DNA of 64,000 nucleotides. Source: Agapetus fuscipes. Its lineage: Eukaryota > Arthropoda > Insecta > Trichoptera > Glossosomatidae. Both the position numbers and the translations under genes were made by a program. Below, piece after piece: positions 1 through 12,900 of the stretch. The stretch lies in NCBI GenBank assembly GCA_951799405.1, contig OX637339.1:14632001-14696000 (forward strand), given 5' to 3'. Under the pieces are notes generated by a model. The model was given only the letters and a program-made list of their open reading frames with translations. It did no database searches and had not been told where the DNA came from. The stretch's first letter is position 1. Each line of letters opens with the position of its first letter.

Positions 1-61
1 TGCAGAGAGGTTATCTCCTGAAGATGTTGGCAATGTTGTCAACAAAACATCGAGAATGATG
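1..61 (+). CDS. Possible fragment of a plus-strand exon
   Basis: The first 61 bases stay open in one plus-strand frame (AERLSPEDVGNVV... then a basic stretch) and end at ATGAT followed by GTAAGT, a good donor. It is too short to identify and could be chance or repeat-derived. If real it would be a gene overlapping the last introns of the rst/kirre gene on the other strand. Confidence 0.15.
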
Positions 62-189
62 TAAGTTCTCTCATAACGGTTTGTCTAATATATGAAAAGT
101 TTAATTACCTAACTGTGTAGTTATTGTAATTTTAAATACATCGAACGACTGTAATTCTAGCTTAAACTTAACAATTATCTCTTACACCC

Positions 190-260
190 TTGATAGAAAT
201 TCAACCCTAGCCCTTCGGCTTTCAACACAAGCATTCGACCAACTGAGCTATTGACTATAC
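190..260 (-). repeat. SINE family C, tRNA-like head fragment
   Basis: Diverged minus-strand copy of the family C head: the complement of the GATAGCTCAGTTGGT box with the following anticodon-arm-like and B-box region. Only the head remains. Confidence 0.5.
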
Positions 261-289
261 TACAAAATTGTGAATCACATTCTTCATTA

Positions 290-460
290 GTCGCTGGTAT
301 GGTCGAGTGGATAAGGCGTTGGCACTCCAATTAGTGTTATTGAAACAAGCGCAGTTTGAATCAAGTCTTATCCTATTGTTGTTAATTTTGACCCTGGTTT
401 AACAGATGCCATTGAATATTTATTAATTAATAAATCATTCAAAGAAATTTTTGATAATAA
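290..460 (+). repeat. SINE family D, tRNA-like head
   Basis: Begins GGTATGGTCGAGTGGATAAG, resembling a Ser/Leu-type tRNA head with an A-box, and continues into a body containing GACCCTGGTTTAACAGATG, which recurs at 30170-30440 and in reverse at 41840-41958. Confidence 0.6.
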
Positions 461-494
461 TGAATGATGTAAATTATAAATAATGCACATCGCA

Positions 495-612
495 AACGCA
501 ACTCGCAACTAAGCTACACATACAGTGTAACTTCTTGCCGCGTTATCCCTGAAGGGTTTAGCATGTGGCGAGTGGAACTTATTATTTTACAGGTAAGGGG
601 GCCTGCCTTACG
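495..612 (-). repeat. SINE family C, 3' portion
   Basis: Minus-strand copy of the family C tail, the part that in full copies reads AACGCAGGCAAGAAGTTACA and ends at TAGCTTAGTTGCG. No head remains. Confidence 0.6.
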
Positions 613-719
613 TAAATGATGTTACATGCACATAAATGATGATAATTAATTGATGCCACGTAAAAATAGGTTGTGGCATTGCATTTTTCTTCACAAATTT
701 ATTAAAAAAAAAATCTCAC

Positions 720-949
720 CGGGTTGTCATGCTTGTTGAGGTCCAGCTTCAGGCTGTCGCAGGAAGACCTCTCCGCATACGCTGCATCTGCCATGACATC
801 GGGCCTCTTGTTGGTGCTGGGGGGCTGCCGCTTGCGCAAGCGCGCGCGCCACACACTCAGCGACGTCAACAGCAGGATGAGCACCAGGGCCGTGAGCGAG
901 CCGTAGGCCAGCGTGGTCGGCGAGTCTATGCTCATCAGGTAGAAGGCCG
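720..949 (-). CDS. rst/kirre: rst/kirre exon 13: transmembrane segment and start of tail
   Basis: Acceptor TTTTTCCAG just before 949 and donor GTGAGA just after 720. Phase 1 in, phase 0 out. After a short juxtamembrane stretch the exon encodes the hydrophobic helix LAYGSLTALVLILLLTSLSV and then a basic stop-transfer RARLRKR, giving a type I topology. The remaining residues, ending KLDLNKHDNP, begin the cytoplasmic tail. The in-frame reading beyond 720 is intron. Further tail exons lie outside the window. Confidence 0.88.
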
Positions 950-3900
950 CTGGAAAAACAATCATACATCAGATTGAGGAGATTATGTATGAATGGGATA
1001 TGCAAAGTGAGCGCAAAAGAAGAAAATGCATGAAAAAGGTGATGGATATGAATGAATTGAAAGAGGTATGTACCTAAGGATAGGAACAAATAGAGGTAGC
1101 TCTGCAGAGGCTCTGACCACCTCTAGCGGAATGGCGACAGAGTTACAGTTACAGAGTCAACTGATATGTTGAATGAAGGTAGGTACACATAACTTTTGAC
1201 ACTGACAGCTCACTTGAAGGTTATGTTTGTGCCTTTTTACTGCAAAATATAATTATAATACCTACTCAATCGGGTAATTGCAGTGGTGGGGATTTATTCT
1301 CTTTTTGAGTGGAACCTATTTATTTTTACATGTAAGGGAGGCGGCGTTACGCCAACCACTTGAGTTAAAGTGGGAGTTTCCCAGCAACCGAGAAGGCTGG
1401 TGTTAATTTATTCTGAATTCTGAGGAAACCTTGCCGGTATTTCATTTTGGGTTTGAAACAAACACGGAAATGGGAAATATTTTCTGAAACCCTCGGTGGG
1501 ATTGGACCCCATGCTCTCGGCATGGAGTGCAAGCACTCTACCAACTGATCTATCGACCGGATGTTTATTCTGCCCCGAACCCATGTCAAAAATCAAATAA
1601 GCCCTTGAAATGTATGAAAGAGGTGACGGATATCAATGAACTGAAAGAAGTAGGTATGCAAGGATAGGAAAAAATGGAGGCAAATCTGCAAAGGCTCCAA
1701 AGCGGAATGGCGACAAACTTACAATTATATTCTAAACATGCCAAATCTATTCTAGTTTGAAGCTGTTGTCTAACAAGTTTGAACACTCACATTCTCTCTT
1801 CAAGCTGATGGTGACGTTGTCGGTGCCATACTCGTTGGTCACGGTGCAGTTGTAGTCACCAAAGTGCTTCCCCCGAGACTCCTTGATGATGAGGGTGGAG
1901 CATATGCCGTCAGCCAGCTCATCCTCAGTTATTGTGTAGTCCTGGAAGTAAAAAAACAACAGATGTCACTTTGTCAAAATGTCAAAAATGGTTAATGTGA
2001 GATGGAACTTTTGTATGTCTATCTGTGTATGTATCTATATCTGTGCCTGTTTGTATCTTTAATCTAAGTTTCAAAGATGTATAGGTAAACATTTAAAATA
2101 ATATTAAATGCATGCGCACAAACAGACACTTAAAGGTAGCGCTTACAAATGGCGCATTTAATATGGCTCTTAAATATTAATACCTATTTTTTATGGACTG
2201 TAATGGCTTATAGGTTGCACTGATGTTTCTTTGTTGTAAGTTCTTCTTCTTTGCAAGGCTACTGGCCTAAAATCTATGTATTCTTGAAAAGAGTGCCAAA
2301 ATCATTGTGGTTTGTGAAAAAGATAACTACCGCGATCTCCAGATGTCAGACTACAGTTAGGGAAAATATCTATGCAAATTAGATTATAGATTATAAACAT
2401 CACAATGTCATCATGCAGAAGCTCATCCCAGACGTGGGCAAAACGTCCGGACGCTCCAGTTGTGATAGACCTCGGAAACAGATACTAGAAAGCAAATTAT
2501 GTCAAACAACTTAAACTCTATTCAGCTCTAACTCCGTTTGTCTTACCTGGTCCTCATGTGTGTCAATTTCTTTCCCGTTGAAGACCCAGGATATCTGCTT
2601 GGGTTTGGGTACTGCAACAACCCGACACTCCACTTTGGCGCTCTCTCCTTCCACGCCCATTTGGATGCGATGAGAAACAACGATCGGAGGACCTAAAAGT
2701 AAATAAAGATGAATTAATTAATCATCGAGGTAGGAAGAAATGGCGGCAGCTCTGCAGAGGCTCTGGTCACCCCTAGCGGAATGGAGATAGAATTACAGTT
2801 ACAATTACCTTTGAGAAGATACTATTTTATAAAATGAGTTTTTTAATTTCAGAATTTGAGACTGATGGTCCACAATGCAAAATTGTTACCGACACTTCAG
2901 TTGAAGTGGACAGAATTATAAGTTGAGGCTGACCACCCATATTATAAAAAATGGTTCACTTTTGCCAATGACATCCCTGTTTCACAGAAGGTTGCCAAGA
3001 GTTGCAGGGTTAGCAGGTTGCGTGGTTTATATTTATTTGAGTTTTGGTTTTTTATGTTATTATGCTTTTAGGTTTAGCGAGAAATTACAAGTGTCTGCTT
3101 GTGGGCTTGCATTGAATATGAACCTTAAATATCAATATATCTTTGCAACTCAGATTATAGATTTATTTGGTGAGCCCTGTTTTTGTGTAAATCACACCTC
3201 AAGAGCCCTCTGCAAGCATGGTTGAAGGCACCAATTTTCAAGCAAGACTCAGTTTAAAAAAAAATTGTGACTCATTGAAGAGCATATTTGAAAAGATGAA
3301 ATATTTTTATAGATGACTTCATGAGGGAGTACCATAAAGGATCTATCGGACTGGTTTCCAGGCTTCTGCAGCCAGTCTCCTGAAGCAGTTTCTCATGATG
3401 AATGAATTGTGGATGATTTCCACGCAGCCTTATGAAGAGGTATCTCAGGAATAAGGAATAACACATCAAGGAGTGGATAGTGACGTATTAGTAAGTGGAA
3501 AATGGTGTACCATTCATGAGGACCATGGCTGTGGCCTGGATCTCTGGGAAGCCCTGCACCGCGGCCCTGCAGTTGTACTTGCCGGTCGTGGAAGTGTCCA
3601 CGGTCAGAGTTAGGTTAGGAGTGCTGCCGACAACCTGGAACAAACATAAAAAATCATGAAGTAATTAAGTAAATACAAATAAACAAATACATGTTGTGGA
3701 GAGACAGCACAGTCAGAGGTTGATCAAGGAAGCCAAAAACAATGCATTGTGATGATAATGATTAATTTTAGAGAGAGGTAAGTTAAAAGTAGTAGAAAGT
3801 GGTGATTAATGAACTGCAATTGTCTTGGAATCATAAATGGATATTACAGATTATTATTATAGATTATTATAGATAGACAGCAAGATAATGCGCCTGCACA

Positions 3901-6900
3901 CACGTCATCTTCGTGAAAGTTTAAATAGTAATAATATGTTCCAAAAAATATGTTAAAATTATCAATGATATCTTTATTTACTACTTAAAAAATATATGAT
4001 TGTGATCCTTGAAATGTAGGTACACTACACAACCATATTATTTTCAACCGTTTTCCCTATCACTGCAATTACCCTATTGTGGGCCAAATTTTACAGTCTG
4101 GGTGGTCACAGATCAGCCTCATACCAACCTATAAGGGAAGGAAAAGTTGTATCACTTCAGAAATATCAAAATAAAACTTATTACAAAGTACCTACTTACT
4201 TACCTCAGTACGTGAAAATATAAACACATAAATTTTTGACATGTTTATGTTTTTTTTTTTTTTTTTTTTTTTTTTAAATAATTTATTCAACAAAACAGGA
4301 AAATACATTAAAATATATAAAACAATAATAAAAATATATACAATTAATGTTGTACCTTCCCAATTACAATGTTGACATTAAATATAAGTATTAAAAATAA
4401 AAAGAATATAAAAAAGAATATAAATATAAATACTAATGACAGTAAGATATTTTTTCATACAATGTTGACATTAAATATAAGTATTAAAATAAAAAAAAGA
4501 ATACAAATATAAATACTAGTGATAGTAAGATATTTCTTTTTTTTTTTTTTTTTTCAAACACAAAATATAAAATATAAAAAACTATTAAAATAATCATGAT
4601 AACCGTAATGACACCAAACAATAAGAGATAAAAACAGAATCACATATATCAAATCAGCCTTACATTCACTTGAACATGCCAATATTTTTAATTTTTCCCA
4701 CTCACTAATACCTACACACTGAAATTCTAGTCAAAATTCATTATATTTCATGAACACGTTTCTATTATTATTACAATTACAATTATTATTATTATTATTT
4801 TACATCATTAATCAAGAATTAAGGGCAAAGTATGGCCGTCGTTAACTTTTTCAAAGTATTGGTCGATTGGTAAAAAATATCCAGTTCACTAAACTTTTCA
4901 TTGAACAACCGCGAAGCTCTCAAGAGGAATGAGTTTCCGTATGAATTTGTTCTGTGAGACGGAATATAGAGCTGGATTTTGGTGTTTCTTGACGTCATCC
5001 TAGGCACTCGGATTCCCACTTCAGACAGGAGTTCGGAGCAAGACACGTTACCCCGGATGAGTTTGAATAGGAACATTAGGTCCAGAACACTCCGTCTCGC
5101 TTGGAGCGAAAACAAACCATAGTGTTGCAGCGCCGTATGATAGTCGGCAAGCTCTCGATGGAGACCGTCTCGGTACAAGAGTGTCCTGATGAGGCGTTTT
5201 TGGATGGCCTCTAATCTATTGACATAGATGATATATTGCGGGTTCCAAACTTGGCAAGCATATTCAAGTATTGGTCTTACGTAAACTTTATAAAGACATA
5301 ATGCCACTGCAGTGTTTCGGAATGGCTTACAAGATCTCAAAACAAACCCAAGCAGTTTATATGATCTTTTAATGATGCTATCTATGTGGTAATTGAATCT
5401 CAATTTATTGTCTAATACAAGCCCCAGATCACGTACTTGATCGGCAGGTTCCACGAACTCCGATTGAATCTCGTATTCAAAGACTAATGGGTTCTTTTTC
5501 CTAGTGAACCTCACGATGCAACATTTAGAAACATTTAAAGAAAGTTTATTTACGATACAATATTCACCAAAGCGTTTCAAATCTCTTTGGATAGATACAC
5601 AATCTCTCACGGATGCCACCTCTGAAAAAATCTTCATATCGTCTGCATAAAGTAAGACGCTTGAATTGAGGAAGCAATGTCTTATATCGTTTATAAAAAT
5701 TAAGAATAAAAGAGGACCCAGATGGCTACCCTGCGGCACACCCGAGACGACCCGTTCACGTTTGGAGGTGATTCCCCCAATCGTTACAGATATTGTTCTA
5801 TCATACAGGTATGATTTGAGCCACCGGAGTAGGTCACCGTGTATTCCTTGCCACTCCAGCTTGGCAATTAGGATCTTGTGGCTAATCTTATCAAAACATT
5901 TGGAGTAATCAGTGTAGATCACATCAGCCTGAGATCCTGCGTCCATAATCTTTAGAATTTTTTCCGTAAACAGTACCAGATTTGATGCGGTGGACCTGCC
6001 TGGTAAAAACCCATGTTGATTTACATCAATTGCATTTTTCACCGCGGAGAAAATCTGATCATATGCTATTTTTTCGAGTAACTTCCCAAATATAGATAAC
6101 TTAGACACAGGGCGATAGTTTTCAACATTGTCTTTATTTCCAGATTTGTAAATTGGTACTATGTGCGCATATTTCCATTTACGTGGAAAAACACCCAGAC
6201 TAAGTGATTTTTTAAATATTATTGCTAATGGCTTAATTAATTTATCACAACAGTTTTTTATGAAAATAACCGGCAAACCATCCGGACCACAACCTTTCCT
6301 CACGTCTAATGAGCGAATGCTTTCACATAACCTATCCTCATTGATGACTATGGACGAGATAGTGGAGCAATCATTAAATGAATCACCAGATTGACGTGCA
6401 ACCGATAAACCATCATCTTCCACGAAAACGGAGGAAAAGTATTTAAGGAACAAGTCAGATATCCCAGCAGCATCATTTTTTATTTCATTTTCATACTTCA
6501 TTTCATTTGGAATACAGCTTTCGCCTTTTTTTGATTTAATAAAGGAAAATAGTTTTTTGGGGTCATTTCTAATAGACGTCTCCATGTGGTTCAAATATTT
6601 ACGCTTGCATATCTTTTCCTGTTGTTTGAATCTACTTCTTAGTAATGAAAATGTGGAGTAGTCCAACGGATTTCCGTAACGCCTAAACTTAGTATGGAAC
6701 AATTGTTTTTCTTTTAAGATTTTCTTCAAAGCGTTGGAATACCAAGGAGGGTACTGCGTATTGGTGCTACATAATCGAGATTTCGGGACATATTCATCAA
6801 TAATTTCATTTACCACACGGTAGAAATTATCCACCATCTCATCAATATCATCCGAATCCAGAATTGAGTCCCAATCGACCATAGACAAAGAATTGTTAAT

Positions 6901-9900
6901 TATTGTATAGTCGGCCTTTTTGTATACGTACACCATTCTCGGGGTACTCGTACGTAAGGAGCTTAGAATGCCACTATGATGCGTCACCCGCATACATAGA
7001 GACTTGTGATGACGATCCTCGGGCACGAGTGGAGACAAAGGGGTGTCAACCGTCACATTCTTGTTGCATAAAACTAGGTCTAAAATTCTGCCATTAACAT
7101 TTGGAAGCCCGTTAAACTGTCTAAGGTCAGAAAATGCCATAAAATCTTGTACAATGAAGGTAGATGGGTCACTATAAGGTGTAAACTCGTCATCAGGAGT
7201 ATTACCCTCAGGAAGAGGGAATATATTTGTGCTCAGGTTAAAGTCTCCAGCGATGAAGAATGTGTCAATAACATTTTCAGTAAAGATTTCACAAGCTTTA
7301 TCTATATGCTGACGCAGGCTTAGGTTGTGTGTCGGCCCTGGAGGAATGTAAACACAACCGATGTGTAAGTCGGGATTCGCATTACCGGTGGAAATGGTTA
7401 CCCAGAGATCCTCCGACAGCGAATGCCACTCTGGACGTGCTCGAGACGTAATGTTTTTATTGACACATATTAACACTCCCCCACCTTTCGATTGAAGAGT
7501 TCGATCATAGTCCCTATCCCTTCTATAAACATTGTAATTAGAGGGAATAAGTTCAGCATCGTAGATGCCGTCCGTAAGGAATGTTTCCGTCAGTAATATT
7601 ATGTCGTAATCATCGCTTAATATGTTGGTTAGCAGCGTGTGAGTTTTAGATCTCAAGCCATTAACATTCTGATAGTATACTGAATACATCGATATGTGAA
7701 ATTATAGATAATTCGTAATTATAATTATATAAAACTGTGTGGTTAAAACTTGGTAATTGTGAATTAATTTGAGTAAGAAATATATAGATAATTAGGTTAG
7801 TGCACCGAGCACGTATTACCGAATAAAGTGTTATAATATACGAAGTGTGAGTGAGACCCATCAAAATTACAAGACATAGCATACTTGAAGTAAAACAAAT
7901 GTAAAAGTGAATAAACAGGAAGTGTAAAACATTAGATATAAAAGTAAAAATAGTGTAAAACAATAAAATAGTAGTGTAGAACAATAAAACAGTAGTATAA
8001 AACAATAAAGTTGTGGCGTAAAACAATATAATAGTGTGAAACCATAAAATAGAAGTGTAACACAATAAAACAGTAGTGAAAAACAATAAAATAGTAGTGT
8101 AAAACAATGAAATAGTGTAAAACAATAAAATAACCGTGTAAAACCATAAACTAGTGCAAAAATGGTAGTGCAAAAAAGACAGTAGATAAAAATGTAACAG
8201 TAGCATAAGACAGTAAAGCGTTAGTGCAACAATTATAATCATTCGAAAATACAAAACAAATGACGAAAGGAACATCCAGTAAATATATAAGGGAAACAAA
8301 AGTAAATAAAGGTGCTTAAAAAAAAGTGAAGATGTTAAAGTACATAAACGTAATCTATAAATTACTAAAATAAATATAATTGGCTTGAGAGACTTATCTT
8401 TTATATTTTTTTTTATTTTTTATGTGTTTTCATATCTAATTAAATTAATAAGCCCTTATTATTCAGAGCCAGCTGAAATGAGTTTTAATGAAAGGTTATG
8501 TAAACAGACTAGCACCAATAGAATAGTGACTAAATCAACTGTGAATAGGGTCACATTTAATTATTATTATTATTATTATTATTATCACCATAGGTATGCC
8601 GCTGGCGTAGTAAAATCATAAATCCTGACCCCCTAGTAAGGGTACCTGCAGACGAAGGTATTCTGCATGTAGTAAGTAGTTAGTGTAAGTGTTAACAAGT
8701 AAGTGGCAAGTAATAAGTTGTGAGTAGTAAGTGTAAGTGTCAATTAGTAAGTGCCAACGTAGTAAATGGTAAGTAGAAAGTGTCAAGCAGTAAGTGGTCA
8801 GTAGTAAATGGTAAGTAGTAATTGAAAAGTAGTAAATGTCAAGTAAGTAGTGAGTAGTAAGTGTTAAGTAGTAAGTGTTAAGTAGTAAGTGTTAAGTAGT
8901 AAGTGTTAAGTAGTAAGTGTTAAGTAGTAAGTGTTAAGTAGTAAGTGCTAAGTAGTAAGTGCTAAGTAGTAAGTGCTAAGTAGTAAGTGCTAAGTAGTAA
9001 GTGTTAAGTAGTAAGTGTTAAGTAGTAAGTGTTAAGTAGTAAGTGTTAAGTAGTAAGTGTTAAGTAGTAAGTGTTAAGTAGTAAGTGTTAAGTAGTAGGT
9101 GTTAAGTAGTAAGTGCTAAGTAGTAAGTGTTAAGTAGTGTTTTAAGTAGTAAGTGTTAAGTAGTAAGTGTCAAGGTGTCAGTGTCAAGTAGTAAATGGTA
9201 AGTAGTAAGTGGTAAGTAGTAAGTGTTAAGTAGTAAGTGTTAAGTAGTAAGTGCTAAGTAGTAAGTGTTAAGTAGTAAGTGTTAAGTAGTAAGTGTTAAG
9301 TGGTAAGTGTCAAGGTGTCAGTGTCAAGTAGTAAATGGTAAGGAGTAAGTGGTAAGTAGTAAGTAATAAGTATCCAGTAGTAAAAGGAAGGTGTCAAGCA
9401 GTTAGTGGAAAGTCATAGTAGTAGTAGGAAGCGATAAAGAATGAGCTAGAATTGTTCGGAAATAGGTATGGATGTTACACCATGATAATGCACCAGCGCA
9501 CACGTCATCGTACTTGAAAGCATGGTGTTTTGTCACAATTCTGGAGCTTCGAGGCTATTCCAAAAAGCGCAAATTAGAGCTTACAAGTGTTGACACAAGT
9601 ATATTATACCTGAAAATGATTTCTTTAAAGGAGACAAATTAGAAAATTATGGATAAATGAATGCTTTCCAAAAAATACTAAACATATTCATGTTTTTTTA
9701 ATAAGCCATCTTCACAGAAGCACTGTCAGCTGTGTCTAATATCTCGGTGTGAACGCGCTTTAAGGTGAAACCAAATGTGGAGTTGGGGAACTTTATGTTG
9801 TGATGGTAGGTGGTAGGTAAGTGCTGGGATATGAATAATTTTAGCAAATTAAAACTTTAAATGGCGCGGAATATTAGAATATTATGTAGGTTATTTATTT

Positions 9901-12900
9901 TTAATAGGGTAATTTCACACTTTTTTTTTCTTTCGTAAATTGATAGATTTAAGTTATAAAAATAGTCTCCCGTTTTTTTTTTTTTTTAATAATGCGTATT
10001 TTTTGAATTAGGGCGCTTTTAAATTCGTCATTTTTCCATTTCCGGTTAAACGGCCCATTTTTTGCATTTGGGCGGATGTGCGTCGATGGATCTCATTCGG
10101 CTCAGCTGTCATTCAGTCGTGTGTATTTTTGTATGGCGGATTTGTTTACATTTGACGAGTATATCTATTTTCATCAATTTCAACTATTATTTGCACTTTA
10201 AAGTTAGTTGTGCCGTGTATAAAGTATAATTGAATTGGTGTAATCATCAAAGATGACTGAAAAGGGCTTTGAAAAGGCTCAATCTGACAATTTACCGGAG
10301 GTCGATGCTATGATGATGTATGTGTATTTCTCCAAGAACATGGACTTCATAAGTTCAGAATTACGTGGAGTAAAAGCTTCAAGGTAAGAAAAATAGTTCT
10401 GTTTATGTGTCAAAGTTCATTTAGATTCATAAATTCTCCAGATATTATACGTTTTCATGCAAACATCTTTCCTTTACAAATTCTGTAACCTTACTTATTC
10501 AAATTGCAATACTGCCATGTCATAGCTTCTAAATCTTAATATAAAGGCTAAATTAATTGTTTATAAAGCTTACTTCCTTTATTACATCATTAAAAGTTGT
10601 TTTTAATCACATAACCTTACTTTACACCAGTCAAGGGTTGTGCACTTGCAATATAACCTAACCCTTATTCCGTTTGTTTGTTTTTAGATCTTCGAGAGAA
10701 AGTTACGGAGACAATGCCATTGGCTATGTGCAAGTGAAACGCGATGGAGCCATTTGCACTGTTAAGGCCCGTATAACACCAGAACACAAAGTCCGTACAA
10801 AAGCATACGCGGTAACCTTGATCACCGATGAGGAACAAGGCACTGTTGAATCATGTGTCTGTGAAGATTGTCCAGCATCTCAAGGTCAGTAATGAATATT
10901 AGATTCACGAGGTGTCATGATTCCTTTGTAAAAGCAATAAAATGTAAGAGATCTAATTAGCAGGCTCGGCTCACCAAATAATTGCTATCTGTAATCTAAG
11001 ATGCAAAGATATGTTAACATTTAAGATTCATGCCCACAAACGGACACGTGTAAGTTCGCGCTTACGAATTCTGCATGTGTACCTACTTACAAATTAAAAT
11101 CCAATCTTCAAACGAACATACATCCTGCTACTGGTGCCGACCTTCCCTGAAACGGGCGACATTGGCAAAGTGAAACATATTTTATAGTGTGGGCGGTCAG
11201 ACTCATATCAATCCATTGGCCAACATTATGGCCTTGCTGACTGCAAATATTTTTTCTTTTTAATTTCATTATTTTTCTAAAGAAAACAATATTTTGTGAA
11301 AAAATATTCCAATTTTTACTTAAAATTTATGTCAACAAAATAAGTGAATATTTTTTGTTAATTCATCAATATATAAAGTATTAAAGCAGAGGTCTACATT
11401 ATTTGCATCTGTATTAATCAAAATGAAACATTTTTTTATTTTTACTCTCTTACAGGAGGTTGCAAGCATGCAGTAGCCTTTCTGTCATGGGTGCATCGTC
11501 GCAGCGAAGAGCCAGCAAAGACAGAAGTGAAATGTTACTGGAAGCGGTCAAAGATGGCAGAGATAGGCTCAGCTGTGAAATTCATAAAATGTAGGGATTT
11601 AGGAGAACTTAAAACTTTCACAGCTGGGCCTTCGAGTAACGGAAAGTTTTTGGCATCCGTCGTTAAAGCAACGAAGGAAGCTGACGTCAAGGATGTCCTC
11701 CTTATGAAGTATTTTAAGGAGGGCAATCCTATAGAATCCCTTAGCATCCATAGATTAATGGAGGAATTTATAGACGATGGAATAGGCACGACCCCTCAGC
11801 AATTTCAAACATACTGTGAAAATAGAATGAGTGTTGAGGCGTGCAACGAGGCAGCCAAGGAAACTCTGGAGCAGGCTGATTGCACTCTTTGGTACGAGTT
11901 GAGGTATGGGAGAATCACAGCATCCAAGATCCATGAAGCGTCACGCTGTCACACTCCTGATGGCTCTCTTGTGGAGCAGCTGTTGGGAGGAAAAATTTTT
12001 GAGACGGCAGCTGTGACACGTGGCCGAAAACTGGAAGAGTTGGTTTTCAAAAAAATCAAAAAGCAATTTCCCGATCTGAAAAAATGTGGATTATTGCTAT
12101 CCAAGCATTATCCATTTTTTGGAGCTTCTCCTGATGGAGTATCTCAAGAATATGTACTTGAGATAAAATGTCCAAGCACCGAAAAATGGATGGAGAAATA
12201 TTTTGTCAAAGACAAACCCACTCCAAAGTTCTTTGCACAAATCCAAATGCAAATGCATTTTACAAAAAAGAAAAGAGGAATATTCTGTGTTGCCAAACCG
12301 GATTTTGAAAAGAGTTGTGAGACCGTTGAATGCACTGTGGAGTATGATGAAAATTATTGTTTAGATTTAATGGAAAAAGCATGTGAATTTTGGACTAAAA
12401 CATTATTTTTTAGATTATTTCAATAAATGTTTTATTTTATATGAATTAATTTTTATCTGTAATGTTGATCTGCTATTCTTGTTCTTATTCTCTCAACATT
12501 CTGAATAATTATATACTTGAGAATGTTATTTATTGTTTGTATCCCTTGACTTATAGGTTGGTATGACGCTGAACACCCTTGCTGTAAAAAATGGTTCACT
12601 TTGCCAATAAAAGGACGGCAAAAGTTGCTGGGATTTTGTTCATTTGAGTATTCATTTATATGGTTTTTGAATTGTAAGTACACATGCAGCATTTGTAAGC
12701 GAGAACTTACACTTGTCTGTTTGTGGGTGTGTATTTAATAGGAACTTTAAATGTTTATGTATATTTTCAACCTAGACTACATTAATATTTTTTAGTGTTG
12801 ATCTGTTAACACAGTGAAAGTCCATTTTTATAAATATTTAAAAATATAAATGGTAAAACATTGTTTTAATTCACTTTATTATTTTTTTTTGTTCATTCTG

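Noticed and set aside
1271..4075. A single 2.8 kb transposon bounded by these two ends
   Set aside because: It would contain host exons 10-12; the ends are more likely two separate fragments.
7661..8299. 212-codon ORF as possible LINE ORF1
   Set aside because: It is the translation of an A-rich tandem repeat (YYFIVLHY-type) with no coiled-coil or zinc knuckle.
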